A DNA stretch of 7,919 bases from Psychrobacter sp. (GTDB lineage: Bacteria > Pseudomonadota > Gammaproteobacteria > Pseudomonadales > Moraxellaceae), in assembly GCA_020024075.1 (NCBI GenBank), contig JAHHUJ010000092.1, positions 1 to 7,919 of the forward strand. The letters are read 5' to 3'. Positions 1 through 6,737 of this stretch are shown piece by piece; positions within the stretch are counted from its first letter, which is position 1; each line of letters opens with the position of its first letter. The notes below the pieces were generated by a model, which worked only from the letters and a program-made list of their open reading frames with translations, did no database searches and had not been told where the DNA came from. Position numbers and translations under genes: made by a program.

Positions 1-222
1 ATATATAACTAAACTTAGCTAAATCAAATTATTTCTTGAACAGTCAATAAATTAGTTAATTAATTGGCTGTGCTTGCATCCAAATACTTAGTTTCAATCC
101 AAATACTTAGCTTCAATCCAAATACTTAGATTTCCAACGGTTCGTGCCTAAATATCAGAATAGAACTATCAAAGCATGCTTCTCAAAATAAGAATTATTG
201 AAATAACCATAAGGAGAAACCT
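1..222 (+). promoter_or_regulatory. 5' regulatory region of the tor operon
   Basis: This is non-coding AT-rich DNA upstream of torE; I see no ORF with a ribosome binding site in it. Its main content is a triple 19-bp direct repeat, listed separately. No clean sigma-70 promoter stands out. A weak pair is TTGAAC at 36-41 with ATTAAT at 59-64 (17-base spacer), upstream of the repeats. A weaker -10-like stretch lies around 148-161 (CTAAAT, CAGAAT), downstream of the repeats and without a good -35, as would fit an activator-dependent promoter. tor operons are classically controlled by the TorS/TorR two-component system, with TorR binding direct repeats. No regulator gene lies in the window, so control by TorR here is inference. 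Confidence 0.5.
78..134 (+). repeat. Three 19-bp direct repeats, candidate operator array
   Basis: The 14-mer ATCCAAATACTTAG occurs three times without a mismatch, at 78-91, 97-110 and 116-129. The period is exactly 19 bases. The linkers are TTTCA and CTTCA, and the third copy runs on into the partly similar ATTTCC. A degenerate relative sharing ACTTAG lies at 13-18. The array sits about 95-145 bases upstream of the torE start. Direct repeats upstream of torC are the form of TorR sites in E. coli, but this sequence does not resemble the E. coli tor-box decamer as I recall it. It could be an operator for another regulator or a neutral slippage duplication. Confidence 0.6.
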
Positions 223-375
223 ATGCAATCACAAGATAAACCTCTGAAACACCAGTGGTTATTGGCATTGGTCATGTCTTTTATTGCCCTACCATTAATT
301 GCCATATTATTCATCTGTGCCTATGGCTTTATCGTTTGGTTTGGTCAAATGTTTTTTTGGGGACCGCCAACCTAA
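223..375 (+). CDS. torE: TorE, small single-pass membrane protein of the TMAO reductase system (NapE/TorE family)
   Basis: This 50-residue protein belongs by sequence to the NapE/TorE family. It has a short polar N-terminus (residues 1-11), one hydrophobic segment (about 13-40, WLLALVMSFIALPL onward), then the family-typical YGF-VW-Q pattern and a C-terminal WGPPT. The ATG is preceded by a strong Shine-Dalgarno, AAGGAG at 211-216, six bases upstream. It is the first gene of the operon, directly before torC, the position torE holds in Shewanella. There the protein is reported to be an auxiliary factor for efficient TMAO respiration, although its biochemical role is not settled. Many gene callers would miss it because of its length. 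NapE is the alternative family name; the torCA context favours TorE. Confidence 0.88.
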   Translation: MQSQDKPLKHQWLLALVMSFIALPLIAILFICAYGFIVWFGQMFFWGPPT

Positions 376-502
376 TGTGATTCAAAATAAGTTGGTTTAT
401 GCCAAAAATTTATCCATAAACGCTATAAGACACAAGCATTACGACACGAGATACTTATCTAATTTCTCTACCTTGATACGTTAAAAATGGCAAGGAATTA
501 TC
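376..502 (+). other. torE-torC spacer with a small inverted repeat
   Basis: This stretch is 127 bases of AT-rich DNA between torE and torC. I see no credible ORF in it. A 7-bp perfect inverted repeat, GTTTATG (395-401) and CATAAAC (415-421), has a 13-base loop and no T-run after it, so it is not a standard terminator. torC has its own Shine-Dalgarno (AAGGA, 492-496). The simplest reading is a leader for torC inside a torECA transcript. An internal promoter or an mRNA-processing hairpin cannot be excluded. Confidence 0.3.
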
Positions 503-1738
503 ATGAACGCAATTAAACGCCTATTTAGCTGGCTGCGTCGGCTTCTATTTCAACCTGCAACAAAAATTGGTTTAGGCGTATTACTCCTAATCGGTTTTAT
601 CGGGGGGGTATGGTTTTGGAGCGGTTTTAACACAGCTTTAGAGGCCACCAACAGCGAGGAGTTTTGTTTGTCATGTCATACCATGGAAGACAATATGCTC
701 CCTGAACTAAAAAAAACCGTGCACTGGCAGAATCGTACAGGGGTTCGAGCTGAGTGTCAGGATTGTCACGTACCGCATGATTTCACCGATAAGATTGCGC
801 GTAAGATGCAGGCCTCACGTGAAGTGTTATCCCATGTTGTGGGCGATATTGGTACCCGTGAGAAGTTCTTAGCTCATCGTGGGGTGTTGGCTCAGCGAGA
901 ATGGTCTCGTTTTAAAGCCAATAAGTCAAAAGAGTGTCGCAGTTGCCATGACTATGAAAGCATGGACTTTAGCAAGATGCGCATCACGTCACAGATGATT
1001 ATGCGTAGTGCAGCAGAGCGTGATGCCAGTTGTGTAGATTGTCACAAAGGGATTGCCCACGAATTACCAGTGATGGAAGGTATGCACAACCCAGCGTTTG
1101 ATTCATTGGTATCAGAAGCAGGTAGTACCAAGATTGATGTCGGTAAAACTTATTACAACATTGTGCCACAGCCTTTATATCTTGATGCTGATAAAACTAA
1201 AGAGGCAGGGACTATTGAAGTGGCTGCCCCAGCTAAAGTAATCGCTCATGAAAAAGGCATGACTCAAATTGAGCTAGATATGTGGCGTAAGAACAAAGGC
1301 TTTGGCCGCGTTTGGTATACCCACTTTGGTCTGAACATTGTGGATGCCATTATCGAAAAAGAATTGTCACGTGATGAGAACCTTGTCACTGTAAAAGAGT
1401 CAAAAGAAGACCCAATAACAGGGCTTGAGTGGCAAAAGGTTAGTGGTCAGTTCTGGGTAGAAGATGGGCTATTAATGGACAGCTTAGAGCCAGCGTGGGA
1501 TATCGCAGGTCAGACTTATGCAGATAACTGTAGCGTCTGTCACCGTCAGCCAAATCCAGCTGGACACGATGCTAATCAATGGCCAGGCCTATTTAGTGGA
1601 ATGGTTGGCTTTACCAACTTGGACGATGATTCAGCAAACTTAGTACTGAAATATTTACAGCTGAATTCATCAGACTTCGTTGGTAGTAAACACGCTCCAG
1701 GTTCGCCTGAGAATGCTATCCAAACAGCAAGACCTTAA
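503..1738 (+). CDS. torC: TorC, membrane-anchored pentaheme c-type cytochrome
   Basis: This 411-residue cytochrome passes electrons from menaquinol to periplasmic TorA. A basic N-terminus is followed by one uncleaved membrane anchor at about residues 21-40. A NapC/NirT-type tetraheme domain follows, with CXXCH motifs at 55-59 (CLSCH), 85-89 (CQDCH), 145-149 (CRSCH) and 177-181 (CVDCH). After a long heme-free stretch a fifth motif, CSVCH at 343-347, lies in the C-terminal domain that distinguishes TorC from four-heme NapC. Length is close to E. coli TorC (about 390). The ATG has an AAGGA Shine-Dalgarno at 492-496. It ends 37 bases before torA, so the two genes are almost certainly cotranscribed. 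Heme attachment needs the cytochrome c maturation machinery, which is outside this window. Confidence 0.96.
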   Translation: MNAIKRLFSWLRRLLFQPATKIGLGVLLLIGFIGGVWFWSGFNTALEATNSEEFCLSCHTMEDNMLPELKKTVHWQNRTGVRAECQDCHVPHDFTDKIARKMQASREVLSHVVGDIGTREKFLAHRGVLAQREWSRFKANKSKECRSCHDYESMDFSKMRITSQMIMRSAAERDASCVDCHKGIAHELPVMEGMHNPAFDSLVSEAGSTKIDVGKTYYNIVPQPLYLDADKTKEAGTIEVAAPAKVIAHEKGMTQIELDMWRKNKGFGRVWYTHFGLNIVDAIIEKELSRDENLVTVKESKEDPITGLEWQKVSGQFWVEDGLLMDSLEPAWDIAGQTYADNCSVCHRQPNPAGHDANQWPGLFSGMVGFTNLDDDSANLVLKYLQLNSSDFVGSKHAPGSPENAIQTARP

Positions 1739-1775
1739 TGCATTATTAAGCATGAGAATAAGAGGTATATTCATT

Positions 1776-4301
1776 ATGAAAAACTTAAACCGTAGAGGCT
1801 TCTTAAAATCGCTAGCCGCTTTGTCTGGGACGGCGATGCTGCCTATGCCACTACTGGCCGATGACAGTGTTTTAACTAATGCGAAGGGTGCTATTGAAAA
1901 GCAGGATTGGAGTGGCTGGAAGGTGTCAGGCGCTCACTGGGGTGCTTTTCGTGCCAGAGTTGAAGCTGATAAGCTGGTAGAGATTAAGCCTTTTGAATTT
2001 GATCAACATCCGACTAAGATCTTGGATGGGGTGCCAGGTATTATTTATAGCCCATCACGCGTGCGTTATCCAATGATCAGAGTTGATTGGTATAAAAACC
2101 GTCAACATAGCGACACCTCACAACGTGGTGACAACCGCTTTGTCCGGGTTAGCTGGGATGAAGCATTAGACATTCTTTATGAAGAGCTTGAGCGTATCCA
2201 AAAAGACTATGGGCCTTGGGCACTACATACTGCAAACGTCGGTTGGCGCTCGGTAGGTAACATTCATAGCTGTGGCAACCATATGTTACGTGCCATTGCG
2301 ATGCATGGTAAGAGTGTGGGTACTGCGGGGGATTACTCCACCGGTGCGGGTCAGATAATTTTGCCGTACATCTTAGGATCGACAGAAGTGTACTCGCAAG
2401 GGACATCTTGGCCATTAATTTTAGAGAATTCCGATCTGGTTATCTTTTGGGCCAATGACCCTGTTAAGAACTTACAGGTAGGCTGGAATACTGAGACTCA
2501 TGAAGCCTATCAGTATTTAGATATTCTGCGTGAAAAAGTTAAAAATAAAGAGATCGAGGTCATCTGTATTGACCCAGTGAAGAGCAAAACCCAAAACTTC
2601 CTTGAGTGTGAGCACCAGTTCGTCAATCCAATGACTGACGTGGCCTTCATGCTAGGTATTGCCCACACTTTATATACCGAGAAGCTCTATGATAAAGAGT
2701 TTGTCGATATGTATGCCTTGGGTCTAGATGAATTTACCCCGTATTTAATGGGTAAGACCGAAGATAAGGTTGAGAAAACACCAGAGTGGGCTGCCAAGAT
2801 TTGTGGTATTGATGCAGATAGAATTCGTAAGTTGGCGCGCAAAATGGCCAAAAGCCGTACTCAGCTTTGTTTTGGTTGGGCCATTCAGCGTCAGCAGCAT
2901 GGTGAGCAGCCTTACTGGATGGGAGCAATCATTGCTACTATGTTGGGTCAAATTGGTCTGCCAGGTGGTGGTATCAGTTACTCACATCATTATAGCTCTG
3001 TGGGAGTCCCTGCTTCAGGGGCCTCAATGCCAGGCGCTTTCCCCTTGAACTTAGATACCGGTCGTAAGCCTAAATACGACAATGACGACTTCAATGGTTA
3101 TAGTTCAGTCATCCCCGTAGCACGTATGGTGGACTGTCTACTCGAGCCTGGTAAGAAGATTAACTTTAATGGACATGAAGTTACCTTGCCACCTCTAAAA
3201 ATGGGCATCTTTACCGGTAGTAATCAGTGGCACCGTCACCAAGACCGTAACCGCATGAAGAAAGGGTATCGCAATATGGAAACGGTGGTGTCCGTGGATT
3301 ATAACTGGACTGCCACCTGTCGTTTCGCTGATATTGTATTACCGGCCTGTACCCCTTATGAGCGTAATGACATAGATGCCTATGGGTCGTACAGTAACCG
3401 TGGCGTTATTGCCATGCAGAAGCTAGTGGATCCGCTATATCACTCAAAGTCAGACTTTGATATCTGGTATGAGTTTACTAAGCGTATGGGCCGCGAAGTC
3501 GAGTACAGCCGTGCAATGAATGAGATGCAGTGGATTGAGCAGCTGTATGAAAATTGCCGTGCTGAGAACTTAAAAAAAGATTTTTATATGCCAGAATTCA
3601 AAGATTTCTGGGAAAAAGGCTATGTGTTATTCCCAGAAGGGGATAACTGGGTTCGTCACGCAGATTTCCGCGAAGACCCAGAGGTAAACGCTTTAGGCAC
3701 TCCTTCAGGTTTCATCGAGATAAGTAGCCGTAAGATTGCTAGCTATGGTTATGAAGACTGTAAAGGTCATCCTATTTGGATAGAAAAAACAGAACGATCT
3801 CATGGTGGTCCAGGCTCAGATAAATACCCTCTGTGGTTGCAATCTGTACACCCTGATACCCGTTTGCATTCCCAAACTTGTGAGTCTGAGGAGCGTAGAG
3901 CGACTTATACTGTACAGGATCGTGAGCCTTGTTACATTGGTCCAGAAGATGCCAAGGCCCGTGGTATTAAAGATGGTGACTTGGTTCGAGTCTATAATGA
4001 CCGTGGTCAACTGCTGGCCGGTGCGGTAATTTCGGGCAACTTCCCGCCAGGCGTTATTCGTATTCAAGAAGGGGCGTGGTACGGTCCAACCGGTCCAGAG
4101 GTTGGGGCATTAGATACGTATGGTGACCCCAATACCTTGACCTTAGACATTGGGACTTCAATGTTGGCTCAAGGACCGAGTGCCAATACTTGTCTGGTGG
4201 ATATTGAGAAGTTTGAGGGTAAAGCACCTGCCGTTACCTCGTTTGGTGGGCCTACTTATGTCAACCCAGATGGCTCACCTGCTAGCGAAGATAAAGTCTA
4301 G
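1776..4301 (+). CDS. torA: TorA, periplasmic molybdopterin-dependent TMAO reductase
   Basis: TorA reduces TMAO to trimethylamine in the periplasm using bis-MGD molybdenum. The 841-residue product starts with a twin-arginine signal, RRGFLK at residues 6-11, then a hydrophobic stretch; cleavage is likely near LLA-DD (about 28). The catalytic molybdopterin domain follows, including SGAHWGAFRA (51-60) and GDYSTG (185-190), whose Ser188 aligns with the molybdenum-ligating serine of the DMSO/TMAO reductase family. The C-terminal dinucleotide-binding domain begins near YPLWLQSVHPD (684 on). Val155 of VGW occupies the place of the tyrosine in YGW of Rhodobacter DMSO reductase, favouring TMAO specificity. 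I chose the ATG at 1776, with AAGAGG at 1760-1765, because it puts the Tat motif at the N-terminus. Upstream in-frame ATGs at 1680 (inside torC) and 1752 lack ribosome binding sites. E. coli TorA has 848 residues. Confidence 0.96.
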   Translation: MKNLNRRGFLKSLAALSGTAMLPMPLLADDSVLTNAKGAIEKQDWSGWKVSGAHWGAFRARVEADKLVEIKPFEFDQHPTKILDGVPGIIYSPSRVRYPMIRVDWYKNRQHSDTSQRGDNRFVRVSWDEALDILYEELERIQKDYGPWALHTANVGWRSVGNIHSCGNHMLRAIAMHGKSVGTAGDYSTGAGQIILPYILGSTEVYSQGTSWPLILENSDLVIFWANDPVKNLQVGWNTETHEAYQYLDILREKVKNKEIEVICIDPVKSKTQNFLECEHQFVNPMTDVAFMLGIAHTLYTEKLYDKEFVDMYALGLDEFTPYLMGKTEDKVEKTPEWAAKICGIDADRIRKLARKMAKSRTQLCFGWAIQRQQHGEQPYWMGAIIATMLGQIGLPGGGISYSHHYSSVGVPASGASMPGAFPLNLDTGRKPKYDNDDFNGYSSVIPVARMVDCLLEPGKKINFNGHEVTLPPLKMGIFTGSNQWHRHQDRNRMKKGYRNMETVVSVDYNWTATCRFADIVLPACTPYERNDIDAYGSYSNRGVIAMQKLVDPLYHSKSDFDIWYEFTKRMGREVEYSRAMNEMQWIEQLYENCRAENLKKDFYMPEFKDFWEKGYVLFPEGDNWVRHADFREDPEVNALGTPSGFIEISSRKIASYGYEDCKGHPIWIEKTERSHGGPGSDKYPLWLQSVHPDTRLHSQTCESEERRATYTVQDREPCYIGPEDAKARGIKDGDLVRVYNDRGQLLAGAVISGNFPPGVIRIQEGAWYGPTGPEVGALDTYGDPNTLTLDIGTSMLAQGPSANTCLVDIEKFEGKAPAVTSFGGPTYVNPDGSPASEDKV

Positions 4302-4306
4302 GGACA

Positions 4307-4330
4307 CACAACAGCCAGTCTTGGCTTGTG
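4307..4330 (+). other. Small hairpin just after torA
   Basis: Six bases after the torA stop, AGCCA (4313-4317) pairs with TGGCT (4322-4326) around a 4-base loop. The stem continues as CACA (4307-4310) with TGTG (4327-4330) after a 2-base bulge. There is no T-run directly behind it, so it looks more like a 3'-end stabilising stem or a pausing site than an intrinsic terminator. A nine-pair bulged stem is of modest significance by itself. Confidence 0.35.
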
Positions 4331-4350
4331 GAGCAAGTCGGTCTGGTTGG

Positions 4351-4404
4351 CTTTAATAACTTTCGCAACTTTTTAATAGCTTTCGCAACTTTAATAGCTT
4401 TAAT
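4351..4404 (+). repeat. 20-bp tandem direct repeat in the torA-torD spacer
   Basis: Two adjacent 20-base units, 4351-4370 and 4371-4390, share the core TTTAATA(A/G)CTTTCGCAACT and differ at only two positions. A third, partial copy (TTAATAGCTTTA) begins at 4391 and is followed by another AATAGC. The units have no inverted symmetry and no coding potential. The array lies directly upstream of the long hairpin at 4414-4466. Replication slippage is the likeliest origin; a protein-binding array is possible but unsupported. Confidence 0.6.
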
Positions 4405-4413
4405 AGCGTTCAT

Positions 4414-4466
4414 GATATAGAGCAGGGGCTTTGCTTAAAGTTTGAGCAGGGCCCTTGTTCTATGTT
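4414..4466 (+). terminator. Long sense-strand hairpin between torA and torD, candidate attenuator or terminator
   Basis: Bases 4414-4438 pair without interruption with 4442-4466 around the 3-base loop AGT. This gives 25 consecutive pairs, of which seven are G-U. Every non-Watson-Crick pair is G-U in the + strand transcript, so the - strand transcript would have A-C mismatches there. The structure therefore looks kept for the sense RNA. A short T-run (TTTT at 4465-4468, partly inside the stem) follows. It could end or attenuate torECA transcripts before torD, so that the chaperone is made at a lower level, or act as an RNase III or 3'-end stabilising element. The U-tract is short for a strong intrinsic terminator. 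Confidence 0.5.
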
Positions 4467-4556
4467 TTAGTGAGTGTTTTCGCTAGTATAGTAGTGGCAG
4501 AGTTAGCAGTGGCATAGTAAATGCATCTAATAATCCTTTAGAGTAATGGAATTCCC

Positions 4557-5222
4557 ATGAATAATGAACAACAATGGCAAGCAGCCAATAAAGCGCGTGC
4601 GGCTTTGTATCGCTGGTTTGCAGAAATTTTTGCTCGTGAGTTCAATAAACAAAACTTGGCTGAGCTACAGCAACAATACCCAGCTTTGCACCAAGCTTTT
4701 TCAGAGTTAGGTTTACAAGAGCAAAGTGAGCGACTGCAAAAGGCATTAAATAACCTGAAAGTTATCCCTGAAGCGGACAGAGCTCTTGAATTGGCGGCAG
4801 ATTTTGCGCATATGTTCTTATTAAGCGGTCATCAAAGTGCTCCGCCTTATGCTTCTTATTTTTTAGATGCTGATAAGATGCTGTATGGTAAGCCGGCGCA
4901 GCAAATGAGTCAGTTTTTGGCCGAGCATGAGCTGGATTTGCATCCTGACTTTCGGGAGCCAAAGGACCATTTAAGTATTTATCTGCAAGTATTGAGCTTA
5001 TGGATCCAGCATGGTAGCGATATTGAGGCAGAAGACACAGACCCAGAGCTCATCGCCGCTGAGCAAAGTGAATTTTTGCAAAGTGCTTTGTTAAACTGGT
5101 TGCCGAAGTTTAATGAGCGTTGCCAAGGTATCCGAGTAAAGACAGAGGTTTATCCGGCGTTAACTGACTTGTTGCTACACTTTGTGCAAGCCGATCAACA
5201 GGCTTTGGTAGAGATGAATTAA
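4557..5222 (+). CDS. torD: TorD, cytoplasmic TorA-specific chaperone
   Basis: TorD binds apo-TorA and its signal peptide in the cytoplasm, protects it and makes it competent for bis-MGD insertion before Tat export. The 221-residue, probably all-helical protein has family hallmarks: the N-terminal AALYRWFAEIFAREF helix (about 15-29), ADFAHMFLL (81-89), the conserved APPYASYFLD (95-104), and the EPKDHL motif (134-139), a form of the TorD/DmsD ExxDH signature. Length matches other TorD proteins (about 200-220). The start at 4557 has only a weak GGA (4548-4550) upstream. Unlike E. coli, where torD follows torA directly, 255 bases lie between them here, so it may have separate expression. TATAGT at 4487-4492 is a possible -10 without a good -35. 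The EPxDH core and torA adjacency make a sibling chaperone such as DmsD unlikely. Confidence 0.93.
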   Translation: MNNEQQWQAANKARAALYRWFAEIFAREFNKQNLAELQQQYPALHQAFSELGLQEQSERLQKALNNLKVIPEADRALELAADFAHMFLLSGHQSAPPYASYFLDADKMLYGKPAQQMSQFLAEHELDLHPDFREPKDHLSIYLQVLSLWIQHGSDIEAEDTDPELIAAEQSEFLQSALLNWLPKFNERCQGIRVKTEVYPALTDLLLHFVQADQQALVEMN

Positions 5223-5230
5223 GTATTAGT

Positions 5231-5264
5231 CTAAGCCAAAATCTCACTAAGCCTCAATCTAAGC
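5231..5264 (+). repeat. Imperfect CTAAGC repeats between torD and moeA
   Basis: CTAAGCC occurs at 5231-5237 and 5247-5253, and CTAAGC at 5259-5264, each followed by a related A/C/T-rich tail (AAAATCT, TCAATCT, TCAATCT). The spacing is irregular (16, then 12 bases). The repeats fall in the 91-base torD-moeA spacer, which otherwise shows no hairpin or strong promoter. They may be slippage remnants. Confidence 0.4.
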
Positions 5265-5313
5265 TCAATCTTATCTAACAACCCGAACAATTATCACCCT
5301 AGAGAGCGATTTT

Positions 5314-6636
5314 ATGATTACTGTTGCTGAGTTAAAAGCTGCCATTACCGAGCGTATCACCGCTTATAATGACCAAGACTTGCCATTTGCTAAGCGTGCC
5401 ACAGAGACACGGGATTTATTGGCCAGTCACAATCATATTTTGGCTACCAATATTACCTCGCCCTTTGATGTACCACGCCAGAACTTATCGGCGATGGATG
5501 GTTATGGTATTGCTAAGGGCAGCACGCTTGAGCAAGGCACGAGCATTGATATCGTTGGGGAGTCGCAGGCTGGGTCACCTTACAAAGGCAGTCTAAAGCC
5601 CGGTCAAGGGGTGCGCATCTTTACTGGAGCGGTGGTGCCTAGCGACTGTGATACGGTGGTGATGCAAGAGAACACCAATTTTGCAGATATCAAAGATAGC
5701 ATTGATAAGTCGCAGACGTATAGCATTGAGCTGACCCAAGCTGCCAAAGTTGATAACAATATTCGTAAACAGGGCGAGGAGATTGAAGCGGGTGAGGTGG
5801 TATTGGAGACTGGCAAACGCTTAAATCCTGCTGACATTAGCTTACTGGCTAACTTAGGTGTGGCCAAGGTTGAAGTCTATAAGTCCCTCACTGTGGGCAT
5901 CTTAGCCACAGGGGATGAGCTGGTGGCGGTGGGTGAGCCATTACAAACGTCGGCACAAATTTATAACTCCAACACCCCAACTTTAAAGAGTATGTTTAGC
6001 CATCTGCCTCTAGTCATTCAGGATTACGGTATTATTCCCGATCATTTGGAGTTGACCAAGAAGGCGGTACGCAGCGCTATGCAAGAGTGTGATGTACTGA
6101 TTTCAACTGCTGGGGTTTCGGTGGGCGATTATGACTTTTTGACCACAGTGATTGAAGAGCTGGGTCAGATTAATCACTATAAAGTAGCGATGAAACCGGG
6201 CAAGCCCTTTGTGTTTGGGGAGCTTACCGAAGGCCTAGACGTACCGGTATTGTATTTCGGTCTACCGGGTAATCCCTTATCCTCTGTGGTGGGCAGTCTA
6301 CAATTTATTATCCCTGCATTATGGCGCTTATCAGGCATTAATGTGGCAGACATTCCACAGCCGTTAACACTGACGGCGAGCTTGGCCAATGATATCAAAA
6401 AGTCACCGGGTCGAGCTGATTTTCAGCGTGGTATTTTTAGTCAAAAAACAGATAGCCCAAATACAGATAGCCCAAGTACAGTAGGGGGGGAGTATGTGGT
6501 GAAGACTGCTGGCAAGCAAGATTCACACCGTATTAAGCAGTTAAGCTTGGCCAATTGCTTAATTATACTACCAAAAGATTCAGGCAGTCTGGCCGCAGGT
6601 GATAAGGTAACGATACAACCTTTTCCTTGGTACTAA
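5314..6636 (+). CDS. moeA: MoeA, molybdopterin molybdenumtransferase
   Basis: MoeA inserts molybdate into adenylylated molybdopterin to make Moco in the cytoplasm, the step before MobA builds the MGD form that TorA needs. The 440-residue length is normal. Motifs run in the usual order: SAMDGYG (59-65, Asp62 in the position of the conserved catalytic aspartate), RIFTGAVVP (101-109), ATGDEL (198-203), STAGVSVGDYDF (264-275, MPT-binding; most relatives have GGVSVGD), KPGKP (294-298) and GLPGNP (316-321). The C-terminal domain IV starts near residue 345. It contains a duplicated TDSPN/TDSPS segment at 379-388, encoded by a 15-bp tandem repeat. The ATG at 5314 has only a weak AGAGAG upstream (5301-5306). 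It follows torD by 91 bases in the same direction and may be read from the tor transcript. Confidence 0.95.
   Translation: MITVAELKAAITERITAYNDQDLPFAKRATETRDLLASHNHILATNITSPFDVPRQNLSAMDGYGIAKGSTLEQGTSIDIVGESQAGSPYKGSLKPGQGVRIFTGAVVPSDCDTVVMQENTNFADIKDSIDKSQTYSIELTQAAKVDNNIRKQGEEIEAGEVVLETGKRLNPADISLLANLGVAKVEVYKSLTVGILATGDELVAVGEPLQTSAQIYNSNTPTLKSMFSHLPLVIQDYGIIPDHLELTKKAVRSAMQECDVLISTAGVSVGDYDFLTTVIEELGQINHYKVAMKPGKPFVFGELTEGLDVPVLYFGLPGNPLSSVVGSLQFIIPALWRLSGINVADIPQPLTLTASLANDIKKSPGRADFQRGIFSQKTDSPNTDSPSTVGGEYVVKTAGKQDSHRIKQLSLANCLIILPKDSGSLAAGDKVTIQPFPWY
6448..6477 (+). repeat. 15-bp in-frame tandem duplication inside moeA
   Basis: Two adjacent copies of ACAGATAGCCCAA(A/G)T, at 6448-6462 and 6463-6477, differ at one base. 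They keep the frame and encode TDSPN-TDSPS, followed by TVGGEY. The segment falls in the C-terminal domain, probably in a surface loop, so the insertion should be tolerated. It looks like a recent slippage event. Confidence 0.75.
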
Positions 6637-6640
6637 CTAT

Positions 6641-6694
6641 TATTGGTGCTTAGCGTTATTGACATTACTGCTATTGGTGCTTACCGTTATTGAC
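6641..6694 (+). repeat. Two-copy direct repeat, 31-base period, after moeA
   Basis: A 23-base unit starting TATTGGTGCTTA occurs at 6641-6663 and again at 6672-6694 with a single difference (TTAGCG versus TTACCG). The intervening bases (ATTACTGC and then TATTACC after the second copy) are also similar, so the duplicated block is about 31 bases. It starts four bases after the moeA stop and shows no inverted symmetry. Confidence 0.7.
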
Positions 6695-6737
6695 TATTAC
6701 CACGATTAATTTTTAATAAGTATTAAACAATGGCAAC

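Noticed and set aside
375..380. ATGTGA minimal start-stop overlapping the torE stop codon
   Set aside because: It encodes only Met. The TAATG overlap is a common chance arrangement in AT-rich sequence, and torC starts 125 bases later with its own ribosome binding site.
299..484. A 61-codon + strand open frame overlapping the 3' half of torE
   Set aside because: It has no ribosome binding site, runs out of frame through torE and into the AT-rich spacer, and the product has no recognisable feature. torE explains the region better.
1734..1750. CTTAAT/ATTAAG inverted repeat at the torC-torA junction
   Set aside because: Six A/T-rich pairs at a stop codon are weak and expected by chance. There is no T-run, and the genes are only 37 bases apart.
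1680..1775. Longer torA reading frame starting at the ATG at 1680, or at 1752
   Set aside because: The first start lies inside torC, and neither has a ribosome binding site. Either would push the twin-arginine motif away from the N-terminus. The ATG at 1776 has AAGAGG upstream and gives a normal Tat signal.
2149..2951. Minus-strand and alternative-frame open frames within torA
   Set aside because: They lie entirely within the strongly conserved torA coding sequence and look like shadows of it, with no ribosome binding sites or domain signatures.
5604..5867. 87-codon minus-strand open frame within moeA
   Set aside because: It is antisense to conserved MoeA motifs and is best explained as a shadow frame.
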